Source: UBA7332 sp051648105
GTDB taxonomy: Bacteria > Bacteroidota > Bacteroidia > Bacteroidales > UBA7332
DNA: 64,000 nt
Direction of reading: 5' to 3'
Assembly: GCA_051648105.1 (NCBI GenBank)
Contig: JBOFEN010000056.1
Span: forward strand, 36,960-100,959
The stretch's first letter is position 1. The number at the start of each line of letters is the position of its first letter. Shown here piece by piece: positions 26,780 through 35,897 of the stretch. Under the pieces are notes generated by a model. That model did not search any database. It was not told the DNA's origin and saw only the letters and a program-made list of their open reading frames with translations. Made by a program: the position numbers and the translations under genes.

Positions 26780-29533
26780 ATGAATCTTAGATATACACTC
26801 ACAACACTCCTTCTTCTCTGCCTACTGACAATTAAAGCCGAGCTCATAACCACAAACCCATCATTCGTCACTGAATCTGGCACTGTTGAAATCACCTTCG
26901 ACGCCACAAAGGGAAACATGGGGATGGTTGGTGCAACCGACTGCTACGCACACATAGGTATCATCACAAGTAAAAGCACAAGCAATTCCGATTGGAAGTA
27001 CGTAAAAGCAGAGTGGAATGAGAACACCAATGACTGTAAACTTACATCACTTGGCAGTAACAAATGGAAACTAACCCTCACCCCAAACATCAGAAGCTAC
27101 TTCAATGTAACAGATGACTCCGAGAAGATCTATAAACTAGCTATGGTCTTTAGGAACAGTAATGGATCAAAGGAGGGAAAAGATGTTGGAAATGGAGATA
27201 TTTTTGTTGACGTATATGAACCTGGGCTAAACCTATCAATCATCTCGCCAAAGAATAATGCGATCACAACAGCGGATCAATCACTAACCTTCTCAGTACG
27301 CACCTCGCAAAAGGCAGAGATTAAGCTATATCTAAACAGTGTTAACACAACACCAATAAACAGCACAACAGATAATAGTGAGATCACACATACACAAAAG
27401 TATTCATCTGGCAACTACCTTCTTATTGCAGAAGCAAAAAACAGCAATGGTACAGTGCGCGACACCGCGTATATCTGTTCGAGAAAAGATAACATCAAGG
27501 AGACCCGACCACAAGGGTTACAAGAAGGAATCACCTTCAACAACGATGGAAGCGTGACATTCTGTTTCTATGGAGCAGACAAGCAAAACGCATTCCTACT
27601 TGGAGACTTCAATGACTTCCGTCCAAACAACGACTATCTCATGAAGCAAGAGAATGCTGGTAACATCTTCATGCCACAATACTACTATTGGATAACAATA
27701 AACGGTATAGATCCCAACATAGAGTACGCATTCCAATACCTTGTTGACGGTACAATCAGAGTAGGTGATGCCTATTGTGAAAAGATTCTAGACCCTTGGA
27801 ATGATAAGTGGATTAACGAGAAGAGTGAGGTATACCCCAATCTACGAAGCTATCCATCAGACAAAGCAGAGGAGATACTATCTGTATTCAAAGTAAACAA
27901 GACTCAATACAACTGGCAAGTAACAGACTTCAAAGCACCTAAGCAAGACGAACTGATAATATACGAGCTACTTCTTCGCGATTTCACCGAAGAGGGATCA
28001 CTAAAAGCTGCCATAGACAAGCTTGATTACCTACAATCTCTAGGCATCAATGCCATTGAACTAATGCCAATACAAGAGTTTGACGGCAATGACTCCTGGG
28101 GCTATAATCCAAACTTCTTCTTTGCCACTGACAAAGCCTACGGGACAAGCGAGGATTACAAGAGATTCGTCGACGAGTGTCACAAGCGCGGAATAGCTGT
28201 GATTCTCGATGTTGTATTCAATCACGCTTGGGGACAATCACCAATGGTCAAACTATGGTGGGACAGCAACAACAATCGTCCCTCTAGCAATAGCCCATAC
28301 TGCAACCCCATCGCTCCTCACCCTTACAGTGTAGGAAGTGACTTCAAACACAGCGAACCAAGAGTACGCAATCACTTCAAACGAGTACTCAAATATTGGC
28401 TTGAGGAGTACAATATTGATGGATACCGCTTCGACCTATCAAAAGGATTCACACAAGTTAATAGTGGGTCGAACATCGCACTTTGGAACAAAAAAGACGA
28501 CACTCGTATTGGATACATCAAAGAGTATGTAGATGCAGTCAAAGAGGCAAACCCAAATGCCTACTCCATTATGGAGCACTTTGCCGACAATGACGAAGAG
28601 GATATACTTGCAAGCTATAAAGAGACAATGCTATGGCGTAACATGCATGGAAACTTTGGTAACGTGATCAAGGGCACAAACTCTGACCTTTCAGGCATTA
28701 GAGGTACGAACAGGGTAGGATATATGGAGAGTCATGATGAAGAGAGACTGATGTATATGGCAGAAAACTACGGTGCTGACCACCTGAAAGCCTCACTCTC
28801 CACACGCCTAAAACAAAACGGTGCACTTGCACCCTTTGCATACCTATCCCCAGGCCCAAGAATGTTATGGCAATTCGGCGAGATGGGATACGACATCAGC
28901 ATAGACTATAACGGACGAACAGGTCGCAAACCAATACTTTGGAACTACCTTGAAGAGCCAGATCGCAAGGCACTACAAGAGACATACAAAAAGATCATCA
29001 CCCTAAGACGTGATAATCCCGACACTTTCAACTCTTCTGTAGCTAATTTCAACTGGCAAGTAGGTTCCAGTGATTGGAGCGGAGGCAAAAAGATGGTATG
29101 GAGCCATAACGAGCTATCTGTTGTTGTTGCCAGTAACTTTCAAAACAGCTCTACAACCGTAACACTTAACTTCCCAAAAACAGGGACATGGTACAACCAC
29201 CTCACAGGAGAGAGCATCAATATAACAAACAGCTCCACCACCCTACCAATTGATGCCCACGGATTACTAGTTCTAACAACACAAGAACCAACCTCCATCG
29301 AGAGCACAACAAAGGATATAGTGCGTCTATACCCTAACCCTGCAACAACAACTATCTATATAGATAGCAAAGTTGAAGTTGAAGAAGCTACCATCATCTC
29401 ACTTCAAGGAGCTGAGCTTATCAAGCAGATAGGAGGCAAAACAATTGAAATCTCAAATCTAGCTACTGGCTACTACATACTAGAGCTAAGAGGAGAGGGT
29501 GAGACTATCAGAACAAAATTCATTAAACAATAA
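26780..29533 (+). CDS. GH13 alpha-amylase-family enzyme with T9SS sorting domain
   Basis: A 917-residue secreted glycoside hydrolase. I chose the ATG at 26780, directly before a signal peptide (MNLRYTLTTLLLLCLLTIKA); an earlier ATG at 26717 would bury that signal and overlap the terminator. N-terminal beta-sandwich modules (FNNDGSVTFCFYGADKQNAFLLGDFNDF is CBM48-like) precede the barrel. Catalytic residues by motif: nucleophile Asp552 (DGYRFDLSKG), acid/base Glu599 (SIMEHF), stabiliser Asp653 (ESHDEE). The last 75 residues (VRLYPNPATTTIYIDS ... GYYILELRGEGETIRTKFIKQ) are a type-A T9SS sorting domain, so the enzyme is probably surface attached or released by T9SS. This differs from the lipoprotein SusG of Bacteroides. 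Confidence 0.94.
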   Translation: MNLRYTLTTLLLLCLLTIKAELITTNPSFVTESGTVEITFDATKGNMGMVGATDCYAHIGIITSKSTSNSDWKYVKAEWNENTNDCKLTSLGSNKWKLTLTPNIRSYFNVTDDSEKIYKLAMVFRNSNGSKEGKDVGNGDIFVDVYEPGLNLSIISPKNNAITTADQSLTFSVRTSQKAEIKLYLNSVNTTPINSTTDNSEITHTQKYSSGNYLLIAEAKNSNGTVRDTAYICSRKDNIKETRPQGLQEGITFNNDGSVTFCFYGADKQNAFLLGDFNDFRPNNDYLMKQENAGNIFMPQYYYWITINGIDPNIEYAFQYLVDGTIRVGDAYCEKILDPWNDKWINEKSEVYPNLRSYPSDKAEEILSVFKVNKTQYNWQVTDFKAPKQDELIIYELLLRDFTEEGSLKAAIDKLDYLQSLGINAIELMPIQEFDGNDSWGYNPNFFFATDKAYGTSEDYKRFVDECHKRGIAVILDVVFNHAWGQSPMVKLWWDSNNNRPSSNSPYCNPIAPHPYSVGSDFKHSEPRVRNHFKRVLKYWLEEYNIDGYRFDLSKGFTQVNSGSNIALWNKKDDTRIGYIKEYVDAVKEANPNAYSIMEHFADNDEEDILASYKETMLWRNMHGNFGNVIKGTNSDLSGIRGTNRVGYMESHDEERLMYMAENYGADHLKASLSTRLKQNGALAPFAYLSPGPRMLWQFGEMGYDISIDYNGRTGRKPILWNYLEEPDRKALQETYKKIITLRRDNPDTFNSSVANFNWQVGSSDWSGGKKMVWSHNELSVVVASNFQNSSTTVTLNFPKTGTWYNHLTGESINITNSSTTLPIDAHGLLVLTTQEPTSIESTTKDIVRLYPNPATTTIYIDSKVEVEEATIISLQGAELIKQIGGKTIEISNLATGYYILELRGEGETIRTKFIKQ

Positions 29534-29558
29534 GGTAAGTAAGATTTGTGACTATCTT

Positions 29559-29606
29559 GGCGTAGCATAACCAATTGAATTATTGGCTATGTTACGCCTC
29601 TTTTTT
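29559..29606 (+). terminator. Intrinsic terminator after the GH13 gene
   Basis: GGCGTAGCATAACCAAT at 29559-29575 pairs with ATTGGCTATGTTACGCC at 29582-29598 (one mismatch, one G-U). TCTTTTTT follows. It closes the alpha-glucan locus. Confidence 0.9.
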
Positions 29607-29652
29607 ACCCCTATTTATCCACCTAGAAGATCAATTCGTAATAATATATCAC

Positions 29653-29660
29653 TAATTTTG
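29653..29660 (+). promoter_or_regulatory. -7 element for the oxidase-like gene
   Basis: TAATTTTG matches TAnnTTTG and lies 36 nt before the ATG at 29697. No good TTTG is present at the -33 position. Confidence 0.4.
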
Positions 29661-29696
29661 CAATAGAACAGTAAACAATAGCCCACACAAAAAGAT

Positions 29697-30188
29697 ATGA
29701 AATCCATACAATACACCAAACAATCACAGATCGACGAGATAATAAACAGATCGACAATATGCTTCATTGCAATGTCTAAACTATCTGGTGAGCCATACGT
29801 TATACCTATGAACTTTGTATATGACAAAGGCATACTCTATCTTCACTCTGCTCCATGCGGCACACACATGGACATACTTGCAGAGAACAATAAAGTATGC
29901 GTATGCTTTTGCCAACCAGGAGACCTAGTCTATCAGTCAGAACAAGTAGCTTGTAGCCACTCGATGCGCTCTGATAGTGCTCTCATCTCAGGAGAAGTAA
30001 CCTTCGTAGAGACACCACAAGAGAAGATTGAGATCTTTGACCTTCTTATGAAACGCTTCGCACCAGATAGAGAGTTTAAATACTCAGCTCCTTCTGTCGC
30101 ACACACCAAAGTATGGAAGATAGTTCCTCAAAGCATTACCGCTAGAGGCGTCGGATTAACCTTCGATGAGTACAAGAAGCTACTCTAA
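29697..30188 (+). CDS. Pyridoxamine 5'-phosphate oxidase-like flavoprotein (NimA-type family)
   Basis: A 163-residue split-barrel protein. The N-terminus TKQSQIDEIINRSTICFIAMSKLSGEPYVIPMNFVYD is typical of the Pyridox_ox_2 family, which includes nitroimidazole reductase NimA. HSAPCGTHMDILAENNKVCVCFCQPGD continues the flavin-binding barrel. Family members bind FMN or heme and reduce small molecules; this one is chromosomal and its substrate is unknown. It stands alone after the terminator and is followed 27 nt later by the zinc-peptidase gene. Confidence 0.88.
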   Translation: MKSIQYTKQSQIDEIINRSTICFIAMSKLSGEPYVIPMNFVYDKGILYLHSAPCGTHMDILAENNKVCVCFCQPGDLVYQSEQVACSHSMRSDSALISGEVTFVETPQEKIEIFDLLMKRFAPDREFKYSAPSVAHTKVWKIVPQSITARGVGLTFDEYKKLL

Positions 30189-30215
30189 TCCAAACAACAA
30201 GAACCAAAGGTGATA

Positions 30216-30917
30216 ATGAGTAGATTTACACATCCAGAACTTGGAACTATAGAGATAAAACGAGACGCTAGAGCCAAGAAATTTATATTCAGATACCGCA
30301 ACGGAGTGATTATTACCACTGCCCCACCATTCGTTACTCTTAATGAAATTCAAGACTCAATTGATAGAATGAAGGAGCAACTACTAACACTCAAACAAAG
30401 TAACCCACACAAACTTATCACCCCAGATAGTGAGATAGAGACACGATTCACAAAAGTATTTGTGGGTTGTGAAGCTAGAAAAGAGTTCTTCTTCTCACAT
30501 AAAAAGGGTGAATACAAGATATGTTGCCCCCAAGAGACTGACTTCGCCTCAGCCGAGGTACAGCTGACTCTTCAAAAAGGGATAGAGAGACTACTCAAAT
30601 ACGAAGCAAAAATATACCTTCCACAAAGAGTAGAGAAGCTATCCACAGAGAGCAACCTACCATACAAACAACTAAAAATAAGCAGCAGTAAGAGCTGTTG
30701 GGGAAGCTGCTCATCGCTTAAGGTTATAAACCTATCGCTAAACCTCATGCTACTACCCGATCACCTTATCGACTACGTCATTCTTCACGAACTCTGCCAC
30801 ACTCTCGAGATGAACCACGGAGACAGATTCTGGAAGAGACTCAATGAGTTATGCAATGGCAGATCAGGTGAGCTTCGCAATGAACTAAAGGGGTACGCTG
30901 TAGATATCTACAAATAA
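30216..30917 (+). CDS. YgjP-like zinc metallopeptidase (DUF45)
   Basis: A 233-residue soluble protein with the gluzincin signature HELCHTLEMNHGDRFW near residue 193, where HExxH plus the downstream His would bind zinc. The CWGSCSSLKVINLSLNLMLLPDHLIDYVILHELCH context is diagnostic of the DUF45/WLM-related YgjP family. An upstream GTG at 30210 in the same frame would add two residues; I favour the ATG. There is no signal peptide, so it is cytosolic. Physiological substrates are not established for the family. It may be co-transcribed with the preceding oxidase-like gene. Confidence 0.92.
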   Translation: MSRFTHPELGTIEIKRDARAKKFIFRYRNGVIITTAPPFVTLNEIQDSIDRMKEQLLTLKQSNPHKLITPDSEIETRFTKVFVGCEARKEFFFSHKKGEYKICCPQETDFASAEVQLTLQKGIERLLKYEAKIYLPQRVEKLSTESNLPYKQLKISSSKSCWGSCSSLKVINLSLNLMLLPDHLIDYVILHELCHTLEMNHGDRFWKRLNELCNGRSGELRNELKGYAVDIYK

Positions 30918-30955
30918 AATACCCCTTTCGCAGAACCAAAATTGCTTATTCTCAC

Positions 30956-30963
30956 TATCTTTG
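30956..30963 (+). promoter_or_regulatory. -7 element immediately upstream of the Cys/His-rich exported protein
   Basis: TATCTTTG at 30956-30963 matches TAnnTTTG exactly. The ATG at 30970 lies where transcription would be expected to start, about 7 nt downstream, so the mRNA may be leaderless or nearly so. The -33 region is weak. Confidence 0.45.
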
Positions 30964-30969
30964 CCCAAT

Positions 30970-31434
30970 ATGAGTAACATAAAAAGACATAACACCACCA
31001 TTATTGTTCTGATTGCCCTTTGGCTATCAGGATACGTTGGCGTATCTTTTGCTCATATATGCACTTCACACCTATGCACCAGTGACTGGAGCATAAGTCT
31101 CACTCACCACAATCACAACCACCAAACAACAGAGTACACACAAGAGATCAGCTGCAAGAGCGACTGCTGCGGTAGTGACATACTCGAGAGTGAAGATGAT
31201 AACAACCACAGCGAACACGACTGTGACTGCGCTTGTTCGGCAAGCAACAAATTCGAAGGAGAAACAATACTTCTCTCGCAATACGTTGCCATCGAGATAC
31301 CACAAATGGATCTTCTTTCACGCGTGGTTGCCGACAACTATAAAGACGATATCAACGAGGAGCACAACACGCGACCTCCAACACTCTATTCAGGGCGACA
31401 CATCCTTGCCCTCAACTCCGTACTCATAATTTAA
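30970..31434 (+). CDS. Exported Cys/His-rich protein, HYC_CC_PP-like, beside a TonB receptor
   Basis: A 154-residue exported protein. After an N-terminal hydrophobic segment (IIVLIALWLSGYVGVSFA) it has HICTSHLC, an HHNHNH run, CKSDCC, HSEHDCDCAC and a C-terminal RPPTLYSG. This pattern (H-x-C, CC, PP) resembles the Bacteroidota HYC_CC_PP family, whose members sit next to TonB receptors. The many Cys and His suggest metal binding, probably copper or zinc. It precedes a TonB-dependent receptor and an HMA protein, so the three probably serve one metal. I start at the ATG rather than the TTG at 30961. Function is inferred from context. Confidence 0.78.
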   Translation: MSNIKRHNTTIIVLIALWLSGYVGVSFAHICTSHLCTSDWSISLTHHNHNHQTTEYTQEISCKSDCCGSDILESEDDNNHSEHDCDCACSASNKFEGETILLSQYVAIEIPQMDLLSRVVADNYKDDINEEHNTRPPTLYSGRHILALNSVLII

Positions 31435-31513
31435 ATAACTCTTTACTCTCAAACTTAAGCAGAGCCCACTAGGCTTTGCTCGATACTTCGTACAATTTAA
31501 TTGAGATAAAGAG

Positions 31514-33757
31514 ATGAAAAAGATATTATTAATGCTAGCAATAATAGTACCTACTATGCTAGTATCAGCTCAAAACAGCAGTGGCAAAGAGCTGAAAGGA
31601 AAGGTTATAGACACCCTTGGAGAGCCACTTATGGGTGCAAACGTATATTGGAAAGGGAGCACACAAGGTGCAGTGTCAGACGAAAATGGTGAGTTCTCTC
31701 TTGAAAGAGTAAAAGAAAACACAGCTCTTATTACAAGCTACGTTGGATATAATTCCGATACCACCGAGGTTAAGCATAACAGAAAAGAGATAGTTATCAC
31801 ACTATCCGAAAACATTACTCTTTCGGAAGTGACCATCTCAGAACGTAGACAAGCAACACTTAAAGGGCGATTAGAGGTTATCCAAACCGAAAAGATAACC
31901 TTCGACGAACTATGCCGAGCTGCTTGCTGCAACCTATCAGAAAGCTTTGTCACCAACCCATCGGTAGACGTATCATATAGCGACGCTGCAACGGGAGCAA
32001 AACAGATAAGACTTCTTGGACTATCGGGTGCATACGTACAGATGCTTACCGAGAATGCCCCAAACTTCCGCGGTGCAGCATCACTCTATGGCCTAGACTA
32101 TGTACCCGGAAACTGGATGGAGAGCATACAAGTATCCAAAGGAACATCATCAGTAAAAAATGGATATGAAGCCGTTACTGGCCAGATCAATGTGGAGTAT
32201 AAAAAACCACAAACAGCAGACCCTCTATCTGTAAACCTCTTTGCAAGTGATGCTGGACGAGTAGAAGCAAACGTAGACGGCGCACTTATGCTAAACAAAT
32301 ACCTCGGTGTTGGACTCCTAACACACTACTCTCGCGACAAAGTAGCCCACGACAGAAACAAAGACGGCTTCCTTGACCAACCACAAACAGAACAAATCAA
32401 CCTTATGAACCGATGGTACTACAAGCGTGGCAACTACATCGGACAAGTGGGCGTGAAGTATATCCGCGAGGAGAGAAACAATGGACAAGAGGATCACTCT
32501 TCAAACATGGAGTCAGAACACGAACCATACAAGATCGGTATCAGTACAAACCGCGGAGAGTTCTTCTCAAAACATGGATATGTGCTTAATCCCGAAAAAG
32601 GATCTAGCGTAGCAATGATTCTTTCTGGATCTATACACGACCAGAAGTCAACCTTCGGTCATACAAACTACAACCTAAAACAAGACAACGTAAACGCCAG
32701 CCTACTCTATGAAACATCTTTCGGCAAGATGCACAAACTGAGCACTGGAGCTAGCTTCAACTGGGACAGACTAACACAATCAGGATCACTTGAGCAATTC
32801 AACAACCCAACTATCCAAGCATTCAGACCAACAAGAAGCGAGTTTGTGCCAGGAGTATTTGCTGAATACACACTTAACCTAAACGACAAGTTCGTTGCTC
32901 TTGCAGGAATACGTGCAGACCATCACAATGAGTATGGACTATTCGCAACACCCAGACTACACCTCAAGTGGAACCAAAGCGAATATTTCGACGTGCGTGC
33001 TTCAGTTGGCAAAGGATACAGATCAGTAAACCTGCTACCCGAATACAACTACCTCTTCGCATCCAACAGAATCAAGCAGCTATCAATAGCCGACAACCTT
33101 GAGATGGAAGATGCCACAAACATGGGGCTTACACTTACAGGCCACATAAAAATAGCAGGCAAAGAACTGACACTGACAGGAGAGGTATTCCACACCAACT
33201 TCAACAAACAAGTAGTTGTGGACATGGATAGCAACCCAAATGCCATACTCTTCTACCCACTTGTAGGCAAGTCATACGCTACAAACTACCAGATTGAAGC
33301 AAACTACCCAGCCTTCCGAGGCTTCACCGTCACTGCTGCTTTCCGCACAACAAACGCCAAAACAACATACCAAGGCGTACTACGAGACAAACCACTAACC
33401 AGCCGCTATAAAGGACTCTTAACTACATCGTACCAGACACCACTCAAGAAGTGGCAATTTGACCTCACCGCTCAATTCAACGGCAAAGGCCGCATGCCAC
33501 TTCCAGATGTCGAAAACCCACTTTGGGACAAGGAGTACAAACCATTCACTATGCTGAATGCACAAGTAACTAAGTATTTCCGCACCTGGTCTATCTATTT
33601 AGGTGCAGAAAACCTACTTGACTTCAGACAAAAGAACCCAATCATAGGTGCCGACGAACCATTTGGCGACAACTTCGACGCAACAATGGTATGGGGTCCA
33701 ATCCATGGTCGCAAACTATACGTGGGTATGAGATGGGCATTACCAACTAAAAAGTAA
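31514..33757 (+). CDS. TonB-dependent outer-membrane receptor, probably for a metal (copper-type cluster)
   Basis: A 747-residue TonB-dependent receptor: signal peptide (about 1-19), CarboxypepD_reg-like domain (LKGKVIDTLGEPLMGANVYWKGST), plug and 22-strand barrel. It lacks the long SusC-type loops and has no SusD partner. The plug contains an unusual cysteine cluster, FDELCRAACCNLSESF (about residues 132-147), placed where a ligand could contact it. Upstream lies a Cys/His-rich exported protein and 24 nt downstream an HMA-domain protein. Together this argues for import of copper or another soft metal. The transport role is family knowledge; the metal is inferred. Confidence 0.9.
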   Translation: MKKILLMLAIIVPTMLVSAQNSSGKELKGKVIDTLGEPLMGANVYWKGSTQGAVSDENGEFSLERVKENTALITSYVGYNSDTTEVKHNRKEIVITLSENITLSEVTISERRQATLKGRLEVIQTEKITFDELCRAACCNLSESFVTNPSVDVSYSDAATGAKQIRLLGLSGAYVQMLTENAPNFRGAASLYGLDYVPGNWMESIQVSKGTSSVKNGYEAVTGQINVEYKKPQTADPLSVNLFASDAGRVEANVDGALMLNKYLGVGLLTHYSRDKVAHDRNKDGFLDQPQTEQINLMNRWYYKRGNYIGQVGVKYIREERNNGQEDHSSNMESEHEPYKIGISTNRGEFFSKHGYVLNPEKGSSVAMILSGSIHDQKSTFGHTNYNLKQDNVNASLLYETSFGKMHKLSTGASFNWDRLTQSGSLEQFNNPTIQAFRPTRSEFVPGVFAEYTLNLNDKFVALAGIRADHHNEYGLFATPRLHLKWNQSEYFDVRASVGKGYRSVNLLPEYNYLFASNRIKQLSIADNLEMEDATNMGLTLTGHIKIAGKELTLTGEVFHTNFNKQVVVDMDSNPNAILFYPLVGKSYATNYQIEANYPAFRGFTVTAAFRTTNAKTTYQGVLRDKPLTSRYKGLLTTSYQTPLKKWQFDLTAQFNGKGRMPLPDVENPLWDKEYKPFTMLNAQVTKYFRTWSIYLGAENLLDFRQKNPIIGADEPFGDNFDATMVWGPIHGRKLYVGMRWALPTKK

Positions 33758-33781
33758 TCACACTTAATAATACTTTATCAT

Positions 33782-34093
33782 ATGAAAACAGTTATCCTAG
33801 CTCTCCTTATACTTATAGGAGGCAGTGCTACACAAGCAAGTGCACAGAACAAGAAGTCAAAGAAAGAGAGTGTTACATTCAAGACAGACCTACACTGTCA
33901 AGATTGCGTTGACAAAATCACCAAGAACATCGCTTTCGAAAAGGGAGTTACAGACATCAGATGCGACCTCAAGAGTGACAAAGTAACCATCGACTACAGA
34001 GCAGACCGCACAGACAAGCTGAAACTTGCAGATGCAATGAAGAAGATTGGATACACAACTACAATCGACTCTACCTCAGTAGAGAAGAAATAA
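33782..34093 (+). CDS. Exported heavy-metal-associated (HMA) domain protein
   Basis: A 103-residue protein with a signal peptide (MKTVILALLILIGGSATQASAQ) and one HMA domain. The metal site is LHCQDCVDKI (CxxC, about residues 38-41), followed by KGVTDIRCDLKSDKVTIDYRADRTDKLKLADAMKKIGY, the normal beta-alpha-beta ferredoxin-like pattern. It would act as a periplasmic copper or mercury-type chaperone. It is last in the cluster with the TonB receptor, ahead of a terminator. Confidence 0.93.
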   Translation: MKTVILALLILIGGSATQASAQNKKSKKESVTFKTDLHCQDCVDKITKNIAFEKGVTDIRCDLKSDKVTIDYRADRTDKLKLADAMKKIGYTTTIDSTSVEKK

Positions 34094-34100
34094 TAGAATA

Positions 34101-34160
34101 GCAAAGCTTGGGACACACTTGAGGTAACACTCATTTGAGACCCCAAGCTTTGCCTTTTTA
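34101..34160 (+). terminator. Intrinsic terminator after the HMA gene
   Basis: GCAAAGCTTGGG at 34101-34112 pairs perfectly with CCCAAGCTTTGC at 34142-34153, followed by CTTTTTA. The 29-nt loop is long, but stem and T-run are clear. Confidence 0.85.
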
Positions 34161-34193
34161 AAATATTAACCCTATATTTGTCAAAGAATATAG

Positions 34194-34266
34194 GGGGTGT
34201 TAGCTCATCCGGTAGAGCGCGACACTGGCAGTGTCGAGGCGAGCGGTTCGAGTCCGCTACGCTCCA
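34194..34266 (+). tRNA. tRNA-Ala, anticodon GGC
   Basis: A complete 73-nt cloverleaf. The acceptor stem is GGGGTGT with ACGCTCC (34259-34265), including the G3-U70 wobble that defines alanine identity, and discriminator A34266. D stem GCTC/GAGC, anticodon stem CGACA/TGTCG with loop CTGGCAG (anticodon GGC at 34227-34229), 5-nt variable loop, T stem AGCGG/CCGCT with loop TTCGAGT. The CCA end is not encoded (the sequence continues CATA), as is common in this phylum. A strong terminator follows. Confidence 0.97.
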
Positions 34267-34276
34267 CATACAAAAT

Positions 34277-34311
34277 CAAAAGGGATAGGATCAATTGATC
34301 CTATCCCTTTT
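34277..34311. terminator. Bidirectional terminator between tRNA-Ala and the ATPase gene
   Basis: A near-perfect palindrome: AAAAGGGATAGGATC, a 4-nt centre AATT, then GATCCTATCCCTTTT. T-runs flank it on both strands, so it can end the tRNA transcript and the minus-strand ATPase transcript, whose stop is at 34314. Confidence 0.88.
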
Positions 34312-34313
34312 TG

Positions 34314-35897
34314 TTATTTCTCCAAAATAATCTCCTCCACACACCACTCTACAATATTCCTCACCTCACTACTAAAACCAATACCAATCAAAGTTATAGG
34401 TTTCCCTTTACATAGGTATGGCTGATAGTAAGCATTGGAATGAATCTGCTTCATAGCCTCAGCCACTGGGAGATTCATCTTTAGTTCCATAATATATATA
34501 TGGTTTAAATTCTCAATAACACAATCCACTCGTCCTGTATTTACGTGCACCTCATTCCTAACCTCAGCCCCCAAGAGTCTAAAAAGCGACATCAAAATAT
34601 TCTGATAGCTCTTCTCAAGATCACTTCTATAACCATATGGAATAGAGGCAATGTGGCTCTTTAACAACGCCTCAAGCCTGTCTGTATCCCCACTAAAGAG
34701 AGCCTCGCTCATATCCCACAACTCCCCGCTAAGCCTTGAAATAGGCTTTGCAGTAAGCATACTAATTAAATGAGAATTGAATGCTGTCTCAACCTCTAAG
34801 TTAGGAAATCCCAACTTATAAAGATTCATTCCACCTCTTGATTGAGACCCTTTTATAGTAAGATATCCAGTCTGAAGCAAAAGAGATGGAGCATCCATTA
34901 TCATAGGGTCAAACGAATCAATTAAACTCTCAGGCATCAAGTGATCTATAGAGTCAAAAAAACTCAAATCCTTCTCCTTGAGAACTCTAAACACAAAAGT
35001 AGGGCTGCCAGTAGAGAACCAATAGTTAAGAAACTCTCCGCCCCTATTTAGAAACATCCCTATAGAGACAGGATTATAAAGAGTAGAAGAGTTAGGATGA
35101 AATCTAAATCCATTGTACCACTGACGCACTTTATCTAAAAATATTTCACGAGACGTATTGCTCTGATTGCGTACAAACTCCTCTAATTGTTCTCCAAAAT
35201 AGAGCTCAACTTCCTCCTGAGTATAGCCAAGCATAGTCGCATAACTAGGGTGCATTGATATATCATCCAAGTTATTCAAGGCCGAGAATACAGAAACTCT
35301 TGAGAAGCGAGTGATTCCAGTCATCATCGTAAAACGAAGTATTGAGTTGCAGTTCTTTATCTGTACATAAAAACTAGCAAGTAGCTTGCGCAACTCCTCG
35401 AGATGAGGCTCATCAATGTTGTTAACTAATGGAGCATCATACTCATCAATTAGTACAACCACTTGAGATGTATCACTCTTTTTAGCTGCCTCATATAATA
35501 TATCAGAAAAGATGTCACTCAACTCATTAGAGAAGTCCACCTCCACATCTAGCTCCTGAGCAGTACGCTTCATCAGCCTTAACAAGCTCTTTTGAAACGA
35601 CTCCAAAGAGGAACTCTCCACTGATGCCATATTTAGGTGAACCACCGGATATGTAATCCAACTGTAATCCGTAGATCTAATCTTAAGACCTTCAAACAGA
35701 TCGCTGCGCCCCTCAAAGATATACTTCAAACTAGAGATCATCAATGACTTTCCAAAACGTCTCGGACGGGAAATAAAAAAGCTATTGTTAGCTGATGTAA
35801 CTAACATATGTAGATAATCGCTCTTATCCACATAACACATATTCTTCTGAATCAAATATCTGAAATCGAAGTTAGTTGTTGGTATTGCTTTTCTCAT
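34314..35897 (-). CDS. AAA-ATPase-like protein with C-terminal PD-(D/E)XK nuclease-like domain
   Basis: A 527-residue protein of the AAA-ATPase_like plus DUF1703/PDDEXK_9 type, which is highly multiplied in Bacteroidales genomes. The N-terminus MRKAIPTTNFDFRYLIQKNMCYVDKSDYLHML is characteristic. The P-loop is FISRPRRFGKSLMIS (about residues 38-52), Walker B is VVVLIDEYDAPLV, and TMMTGITRFSRVSVFSALNNLDDIS is the sensor region. Near the C-terminus, GRVDCVIENLNHIYIMELKM supplies the D...ExK nuclease-like core. Its job is not known; defence, mobile-element or regulatory roles have been proposed for related proteins. It sits beside a tRNA gene on one side and a repeat array on the other, which suggests accessory DNA. 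Confidence 0.92.
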   Translation of the reverse strand: MRKAIPTTNFDFRYLIQKNMCYVDKSDYLHMLVTSANNSFFISRPRRFGKSLMISSLKYIFEGRSDLFEGLKIRSTDYSWITYPVVHLNMASVESSSLESFQKSLLRLMKRTAQELDVEVDFSNELSDIFSDILYEAAKKSDTSQVVVLIDEYDAPLVNNIDEPHLEELRKLLASFYVQIKNCNSILRFTMMTGITRFSRVSVFSALNNLDDISMHPSYATMLGYTQEEVELYFGEQLEEFVRNQSNTSREIFLDKVRQWYNGFRFHPNSSTLYNPVSIGMFLNRGGEFLNYWFSTGSPTFVFRVLKEKDLSFFDSIDHLMPESLIDSFDPMIMDAPSLLLQTGYLTIKGSQSRGGMNLYKLGFPNLEVETAFNSHLISMLTAKPISRLSGELWDMSEALFSGDTDRLEALLKSHIASIPYGYRSDLEKSYQNILMSLFRLLGAEVRNEVHVNTGRVDCVIENLNHIYIMELKMNLPVAEAMKQIHSNAYYQPYLCKGKPITLIGIGFSSEVRNIVEWCVEEIILEK

